From NCBI RefSeq assembly GCF_020880995.1, contig NZ_JAJISD010000008.1:233514-297513 (forward strand): a stretch of 64,000 nt of DNA, in the 5' to 3' direction. The notes beneath the pieces are model-generated. The model did no database searches. It was not told where the DNA came from and saw only the letters and a program-made list of their open reading frames with translations. Below are positions 59,280-64,000 of this stretch, piece by piece (position 1 is the first letter of the stretch; each line of letters begins with the position of its first letter). This DNA comes from Reyranella aquatilis (GTDB lineage Bacteria; Pseudomonadota; Alphaproteobacteria; Reyranellales; Reyranellaceae). A program made the translations under genes and the position numbers.

Positions 59280-60359
59280 TCAGGGCTGGACCACCGTCAT
59301 CCTGAACGGGCCTGAATGGGCCGCGGCGTAGGCCACGGCGTCGTTTACCTCGTCCAGGCTGAAGGTGCTGACCTCGAAGTCGTCGAGCTTCACCAGGCCG
59401 GCGCGGATGAGGGCGATCATGCGCGGCGTCGCTTCGGGCGGGTACATCCACTTGCCGATGATCGTAATGCAGTTGCGCATGACCCAGGCATAGTCCAGCA
59501 CCAACCCGTCGCCGCCCGCCATGCCCACGCCGCCCATAAGCACAATGCGACCGTAGGGCCGCACCGTCATTAGCGCGGCGCGCACTTGAAGCGCCGTGGC
59601 CATAGGCGGCAGCAGGTCGAGCACGCAGTCGATCGGGGAGGGAGCCGCTGCCAGTATCCGCCGGCGGTCGGCCTCCTCGTTGCCCACCATCTTCACCGTC
59701 CGGACGCGCGGGCCGAGGCGGCGCGCCAGGTCGTTCAGCGGCGCCTCATTGCGGCCCGTCGCGATCACGCAGGCGGCACCCATCGCCACAGCCACGGCGA
59801 CGGCGGCGCTGCCGAAGGTGCCGGTCGCGCCATTTACCAGTACCGTCTCGCCTGCTTTGAGGTTTGCGGCCAGAAAGCCCCCGTAGGGCACGAGCAGAGT
59901 GCCGAGGGCACACCAGGACGGGGCGTCCTCCGGCTCGATCGCGCCGATCGGCGTCACGTTCTCTGTCGGCACACGGACCTGCTCGGCGAACGAGCCGTCA
60001 TGGAAATACGTCTGCAGCCGCTGGGCGCTGGCGCTTCCGGCAGTCAACCCCTGCAGGATGATGTCGGGCGAGAGGAGATCATCGCGAGAGCGCACGGTGG
60101 GATCGCAGTTCACCCAGTCGCCGACGGCGAGGTGCGTGGCGTCGGGGCCCGTCGCGCGAACGCGGCCGACGCCGCCGGGGCCGGGGATCATCGGCAACGC
60201 CATCAGGTAGCGGCGCTGGCCGCTGAAGATTTCGTGGGCATACCCGAGCACGCGCGCCGCCGAAACGTCGACGATGACCTCGCCGGTGCCCAGCACCGGG
60301 TCGGGCACCGTTTCGACGACGAGGGGCGATCCGAAGGCTTTCAACACGGCGGCTTTCAT
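59280..60359 (-). CDS. medium-chain alcohol dehydrogenase/reductase
   Basis: A 359-residue MDR-superfamily protein. N-terminal GroES-like fold (PVLGTGEVIVDVSAARV, PMIPGPGGVGRV) and a Rossmann domain with LVNGATGTFGSAAVAVAVA. Structural-zinc cysteines and the catalytic CGH/GHE motif of true alcohol dehydrogenases are absent, so a zinc-independent quinone reductase or enoyl reductase-type activity is more likely. ATG 60359 begins MKAAVL. Divergent from an XRE/MmyB regulator that probably controls it. Confidence 0.85.
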   Translation of the reverse strand: MKAAVLKAFGSPLVVETVPDPVLGTGEVIVDVSAARVLGYAHEIFSGQRRYLMALPMIPGPGGVGRVRATGPDATHLAVGDWVNCDPTVRSRDDLLSPDIILQGLTAGSASAQRLQTYFHDGSFAEQVRVPTENVTPIGAIEPEDAPSWCALGTLLVPYGGFLAANLKAGETVLVNGATGTFGSAAVAVAVAMGAACVIATGRNEAPLNDLARRLGPRVRTVKMVGNEEADRRRILAAAPSPIDCVLDLLPPMATALQVRAALMTVRPYGRIVLMGGVGMAGGDGLVLDYAWVMRNCITIIGKWMYPPEATPRMIALIRAGLVKLDDFEVSTFSLDEVNDAVAYAAAHSGPFRMTVVQP

Positions 60360-60429
60360 GGGCGTTCCTCTGATTTGAACGAGCCAAGCATCGCACCACT
60401 CGCAGCGCCCTTTTAGGCCTGGTATTATC

Positions 60430-60448
60430 CTGGGATTAGAACTCCCAG
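60430..60448. promoter_or_regulatory. inverted repeat, likely operator of XRE regulator
   Basis: CTGGGA (60430-60435), 7-base spacer TTAGAAC, TCCCAG (60443-60448), 12 bases before the regulator's ATG and in the gap to the divergent dehydrogenase gene. GGTATTATCC just before it could contain a -10 element. Confidence 0.55.
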
Positions 60449-60460
60449 CCAAGGTGACGC

Positions 60461-61243
60461 ATGAAACCCGCGACGGCCCCCAATCGCAGCGCACTCGGCG
60501 ATTTCCTGCGTTCGCGCCGGCAGCGGCTCAGCCCGGGGGCCGTCGGTCTTTCGGGCGGGCGCCGCCGCCGGACGCCCGGTCTGCGGCGCGAGGAAGTGGC
60601 TGAACTCGCGGGCATCGGCGTCGATTGGTACATCCGGCTCGAGCAGGGCCGGAGCGTTAACCCGTCCGTGACCACCATTGACGCGCTGGCTCGCGCGCTC
60701 CGTCTCAGCAAGGTCGAGCACGCTCACCTGCGGGCGCTCACTCGCAGTGGCGATCGCCGGGCCTTCGTGCGCGAGACGGTGCCCGAGGCGATCCGGCGCC
60801 TGGTCGAGAGCCTGAAGCAGCCGGCCTATGTTACCGGCCGTCGCTGGGACATCCTCGCCTGGAACAAAGCCGCTGCAGAGGTCTTCGCCTTCGATCGCCT
60901 GGCCGAGGAGGACCGCAACACCCTCATCTGCGTCCTGACAAAGCCCGCCTCGCGACGGGTTTTTGGCGCCGCCTGGGCCGACGAGGCGAAACGCATGGTG
61001 GCGCAGTTCCGGGCCACACACGATCTGTGGGCCAAGGATCCGGCTTTCCTCGATCTTCTACGCCGCCTGCGCGAGGGCTGCCCGGAGTTCGCGGGCTGGT
61101 GGAGCGCCCATGACGTCCGCGCGGCGGCCGCCGGACGAAAGCGGCTATGGCATCCCAAGAAGGGAGTCCTCGCCTTCGAACACACGAGCTTCCAAGCCAA
61201 TGACGACCCTGCATTGAAACTCGTGGTCTATACGGCGGTGTAA
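60461..61243 (+). CDS. XRE-family regulator with MmyB-like ligand domain
   Basis: A 260-residue regulator. N-terminal helix-turn-helix (about 10-75: RRRTPGLRREEVAELAGIGV, DWYIRLEQGRSV, PSVTTIDALARALRL) and a PAS-like MmyB ligand-binding domain (VTGRRWDILAWNKAAAEVF, FRATHDLWAKDPAF, HPKKGVLAFEHTSF). Members bind fatty acids or similar lipids and usually control an adjacent oxidoreductase; the divergent dehydrogenase is the obvious target. ATG 60461 follows an AAGGTGA box. Confidence 0.88.
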   Translation: MKPATAPNRSALGDFLRSRRQRLSPGAVGLSGGRRRRTPGLRREEVAELAGIGVDWYIRLEQGRSVNPSVTTIDALARALRLSKVEHAHLRALTRSGDRRAFVRETVPEAIRRLVESLKQPAYVTGRRWDILAWNKAAAEVFAFDRLAEEDRNTLICVLTKPASRRVFGAAWADEAKRMVAQFRATHDLWAKDPAFLDLLRRLREGCPEFAGWWSAHDVRAAAAGRKRLWHPKKGVLAFEHTSFQANDDPALKLVVYTAV

Positions 61244-61301
61244 CGGTTGATGCGGCGCATTGCTGCGTCCAGAGTCGGGTGAAAGCAGGGGAGTAGGAAA
61301 C

Positions 61302-62201
61302 ATGCAGGACCGTCACATCGGCGACGTACGCGTCACCCGCATCGAAGAACAGATGGGGCCGGGCTTTCCGGCCAAGGACTTCTTCCCGGAGTTTGATGGC
61401 GAGACCTTCAAGGCCGAGCAGCATTGGCTGGCGCCGACCTATTTCCAACCCGAGAGCGGGCGGCTGATGACCTCCATCCACTCCTGGCTGCTGCGCACGG
61501 GCAAGCACACCATCCTGGTCGACGCCTGCAGCGGCAACCACAAGCCGCGGCCGGGGATGCCGCGCTTCAACATGCTGAACACGCAGTATCTCGATCGCCT
61601 GCGCGAGGCGGGCGTGCAGCCGGACGAGATCGACTTCGTGATGTGCACGCACCTGCACGTCGATCACGTCGGCTGGAACACGCGGCTGGAGAACGGCAAA
61701 TGGGTGCCGACCTTCCCCAATGCCAAGTACGTTATGTCGCGCACCGACCACGACCACTGGTCGGCGCTCGCGAAGAAGGCCGACACCGAGGTCTACCAGG
61801 TCAATACCTACAACGACTCGGTGCTGCCCATCGTCGAGGCCAAGAAGGCCGAGTTCGTGTCGGGCGTACATGCGATGTGCGGCTGTCTGACGTTGAAGCC
61901 CGCGCCGGGCCACACGCCGGGGCAGATCCGCGTCGACCTCGACTCGCGCGGCAAGCGCGCGATCTTCGCCGGCGACGCGCTGCACAATCCGGTACAGGTG
62001 CCGCTGTGGAGATGGAACAGCGTCTTCTGCGAGGACCGAGAACTCGCCCGCCAGTCGCGCCACGCCCTGCTCGCCGATTGCGTGGAGCAGGGGGCGCTGC
62101 TGATGCCGGCCCATTTCGGCTCGCCGCACGCTGCCTACATCAAGGCCAACGGCGACCGCTTCGAACTCGACTGGGACTATGACAATGCGCGCGGGCGCTG
62201 A
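61302..62201 (+). CDS. MBL-fold metallo-hydrolase
   Basis: A 299-residue metallo-beta-lactamase-fold hydrolase with the zinc motif CTHLHVDHVGW, later APGHTPGQ (His), IFAGDALHN (bridging Asp) and LLMPAHFGSP (His). The shape resembles AHL-lactonase or arylsulfatase-like MBL proteins, but the substrate is unknown. GGGGAGTAGGAA precedes ATG 61302. It lies 58 bases after the XRE regulator gene on the same strand. Confidence 0.85.
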   Translation: MQDRHIGDVRVTRIEEQMGPGFPAKDFFPEFDGETFKAEQHWLAPTYFQPESGRLMTSIHSWLLRTGKHTILVDACSGNHKPRPGMPRFNMLNTQYLDRLREAGVQPDEIDFVMCTHLHVDHVGWNTRLENGKWVPTFPNAKYVMSRTDHDHWSALAKKADTEVYQVNTYNDSVLPIVEAKKAEFVSGVHAMCGCLTLKPAPGHTPGQIRVDLDSRGKRAIFAGDALHNPVQVPLWRWNSVFCEDRELARQSRHALLADCVEQGALLMPAHFGSPHAAYIKANGDRFELDWDYDNARGR

Positions 62202-62298
62202 GCCGGTCCCGCGGGCCGGCACCTGCCTCTTCGGCAAGGCTCTTGGTGGCCGGACAGGAGACCGGGTCGCGCTGCGATAGCCAGGAAGCCCTTCCTGA

Positions 62299-63090
62299 CT
62301 AACGGCCCTTCCAGTTGGGCTTGCGCTTTTCGGCGAAGGCCTTCGGGCCCTCGACCGTGTCCTCGCTGTGCGCCATGGCGATGAAAGCGGGATAGGTCTG
62401 GTTGCGCATGCTGATCTCGAGCGACGGCTGGTCGAGCGAGCGCATCACGACCTGCTTGGTCGCGCGAACGCTCATCGGCGAGCATTCGAGGATCTGGGCG
62501 GCCCACTTCTTCGCCGAAGCCATGAGCTCGGCGTGCGGGACGACCTCGGTAACGAAGCCCAGTTCGTAGCCTTCCTTGGCGCCGACATGGCGGCCGGTGA
62601 GCATCATGCCCATCGCCTTCTTGAGCGGGATCATGCGGCTCAGGCGCTGCATGCCGCCCGCGCCGGCGGCCAAGCCGACGCGCGGCTCGGGGAGGGCAAA
62701 CTTGGCCTGGTCGGAGGCAATGATGATGTCGCAGGCCAGGGCGATCTCGAAGCCGCCGCCCATGGCGATGCCGTTCACCGCGGCAATCACCGGCTTGTCG
62801 AGGTCGAAGCGGTTGGCGAGGCCGCCGAAGCCCTTGGCCGGATGGACCGGGCGCTTGCCGGTCTTGGCCTGGATCTCGGCATGGTACTTGAGGTCGTTTC
62901 CGGCGCAGAAGGCCTTGTCGCCGGCGCCGGTGATGATGGCGACCCAGAGGTCCGGATTGCTCTGGAACTCGTCGAACGCCTCGACCATCTCCTGGTTCGC
63001 CATGGGATGGCAGGCGTTGTAGACCTCAGGGCGGTTGATCGTGACGATCATCAGGCGGCCGTCGGTCTCGACTTTGCTGTACTGGCCCAT
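62299..63090 (-). CDS. enoyl-CoA hydratase
   Basis: A 263-residue crotonase with both catalytic glutamates in place: MGGGFEIALACDIII and LPEPRVGLAAGAGGMQRL; oxyanion loop FCAGNDLKYH. It would add water to a 2-enoyl-CoA in beta-oxidation. GGAGACTGCC precedes ATG 63090 (MGQYSK). Divergent from the secreted protein gene at 63180. Confidence 0.87.
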   Translation of the reverse strand: MGQYSKVETDGRLMIVTINRPEVYNACHPMANQEMVEAFDEFQSNPDLWVAIITGAGDKAFCAGNDLKYHAEIQAKTGKRPVHPAKGFGGLANRFDLDKPVIAAVNGIAMGGGFEIALACDIIIASDQAKFALPEPRVGLAAGAGGMQRLSRMIPLKKAMGMMLTGRHVGAKEGYELGFVTEVVPHAELMASAKKWAAQILECSPMSVRATKQVVMRSLDQPSLEISMRNQTYPAFIAMAHSEDTVEGPKAFAEKRKPNWKGR

Positions 63091-63179
63091 GGCAGTCTCC
63101 TCGCTTTTCGTGAACGGCGATTTACCGTCCAAAATGCCACGGTGAAAAGCCGGACGATGCTGCCTATCTGCATCGTGAA

Positions 63180-63701
63180 ATGACAATTCGAACCTTGCGA
63201 TGCGCCGCCGGCGTCCTTGCCGGGGCTGTCGTCGTGCTGGCCGCCGGCCTCAGTTGCGCTGCGACCTTAAACCAGAATCTCCAGAGGGGCCCGGAGAGGC
63301 CACAATTCCTTGTGTCTCCGTCCGCCCGGGACCTCGCGTCCCCGGCGCGGCCGCGGCCCGCCCTGACAGCTGAGGCAAAAAGGCCCCTGCCGGGTGTCAA
63401 ATCCTCCCATCAGCCGGCCACGGCCGCCGAGATCGTCGGCAGGCTGCTGGCGCCCGGCGCATCCAATCCGGACGTGCCTTTGCCGCATCCTGACCTGTCC
63501 GAGGAATTCTCGGTCCGCCCGGAGACGGCAGGTCCCTTGAAGGGGCCGACACCCTATGGTCGCCCGGAGACCGGGGGCGGAGTGCTGGGCTTGCGGATGC
63601 CCATCCCGGTGGAGCGGACCGGGGGTGGGGGCACCACTACATCTAGTCCCGACGCTCTTCGGGCTGCGGCGCGTTCCGAGCAGGCCATGAGGCCCCGATA
63701 G
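63180..63701 (+). CDS. secreted proline-rich protein of unknown function
   Basis: A 173-residue protein with a Sec signal (IRTLRCAAGVLAGAVVVLAA, cleavage near CAA). The mature part is low-complexity, rich in Pro, Gly, Arg and Thr, with little predicted fold and no domain I recognise; GGGVLGLRMPIPVERTGGGG is its most ordered stretch. It has no clear RBS. Codon use is like its neighbours. Could be a small periplasmic or envelope protein, or partly spurious. Confidence 0.5.
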   Translation: MTIRTLRCAAGVLAGAVVVLAAGLSCAATLNQNLQRGPERPQFLVSPSARDLASPARPRPALTAEAKRPLPGVKSSHQPATAAEIVGRLLAPGASNPDVPLPHPDLSEEFSVRPETAGPLKGPTPYGRPETGGGVLGLRMPIPVERTGGGGTTTSSPDALRAAARSEQAMRPR

Positions 63702-63877
63702 GCCCGACTGTGGCGTCCGGGTCACACGTTTTGGGTGAGTCGGGCGGGGGCGGGCCGGCTGGTTGCACCGCACCAGAGGTGGTGTGTATATTCCGCCCAG
63801 TTGGCGAACGAACACAGCCCCGCCAATCTCTATTCTGCTTTCAGTCCGACAAGTTTCGATAACGAGGGGAAGAACTC

Positions 63878-64000
63878 ATGAAGAAGGCTCTTCTGGCGGC
63901 CGCCGCCATCGTCGCGCTGCCTGTTGCGGCGCAGGCGCAGTCGCCGCAGCCGGGTCTGTACATTGGTGCCGAGGGCGGCATCAACTGGCTGACGAACTTC
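63878..64000 (+). CDS. outer-membrane beta-barrel protein, 5' end only
   Basis: The first 41 codons of a protein cut by the window edge. A Sec signal (MKKALLAAAAIVALPVAAQA) is followed by QSPQPGLYIGAEGGINWLTN, the usual opening strand of OmpA/porin-type 'YIGA(E)GG' barrels. GAGGGGAAG lies 6-14 bases before ATG 63878. The barrel type cannot be fixed from this fragment. Confidence 0.75.
   Translation, partial: MKKALLAAAAIVALPVAAQAQSPQPGLYIGAEGGINWLTNF

Overview
The window is very GC-rich, densely packed, gene-dense DNA of an alphaproteobacterial chromosome. Twin-arginine and Bug-type (tripartite tricarboxylate family) periplasmic receptors, many acyl-CoA dehydrogenases and crotonases, CaiB-type CoA transferase, GMC oxidoreductases, UPF0060/YnfA and a LiuR-type MerR regulator all fit a versatile soil or freshwater heterotroph of the Rhodospirillales/Hyphomicrobiales sphere (Reyranella-like is a guess from gene content, not a placement). 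I see no tRNA, rRNA, CRISPR array, transposase, integrase or phage gene.

Layout. 0.3-5.4 kb: a GH17-GT2 fusion likely making a beta-glucan, a PmtA-like methyltransferase, a NUDIX hydrolase, a MaoC-like dehydratase and a GNAT. 5.4-9.8 kb: a Bug receptor and a GST, then a three-gene minus-strand operon (internally duplicated protein of unknown function, free-standing biotinyl domain, YeiH-type exporter) opposite a DTW-domain protein. 9.8-13.9 kb: iorA-iorB-paaI for aryl-pyruvate oxidation to aryl-acetyl-CoA and its hydrolysis. 14-21.3 kb: a GMC dehydrogenase, an RND pump with its adaptor, and a frameshifted AI-2E permease. 21.3-29.8 kb: scattered catabolic genes (CaiB/SDR pair, dienelactone hydrolase, maleylacetate-reductase-like dehydrogenase, CmcJ-like oxidoreductase, esterase, SDR, amidase), with REP-like palindromes and a 62-bp tandem duplication.

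30.7-38.7 kb holds the most coherent system: six tightly packed minus-strand genes in the order atuB-atuC-atuD-atuD-atuE-atuF (acyclic terpene utilisation: geranyl-CoA-type carboxylase, two citronellyl-CoA-type dehydrogenases, hydratase, SDR), with an SCP2 protein transcribed divergently. The shared promoter region carries an 11+11 bp palindrome that recurs, perfect, just upstream of a LiuR-like MerR gene at 55.7 kb. That regulator heads a second acyl-CoA dehydrogenase unit, so the two loci look like one regulon.

38.7-50 kb: an orphan hybrid histidine kinase, a CGNR zinc-finger regulator divergent from a VOC gene with two AACCGGTT palindromes between them, a nitrate/sulfonate/taurine-type ABC transporter, a gamma-glutamyltransferase, a small lipoprotein, an acyl-CoA ligase and GNATs. 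50-55.6 kb: two paralogous DUF2272 lipoproteins around a GMC oxidoreductase, a double-VOC protein, a gamma-carbonic anhydrase and a TIGR03032-type protein. 55.7-64 kb: the MerR unit (acyl-CoA dehydrogenase, YnfA with an apparent CTG start, PaaG-like crotonase), a medium-chain dehydrogenase divergent from an XRE/MmyB regulator, an MBL hydrolase, an enoyl-CoA hydratase, a secreted proline-rich protein and the start of an outer-membrane protein.
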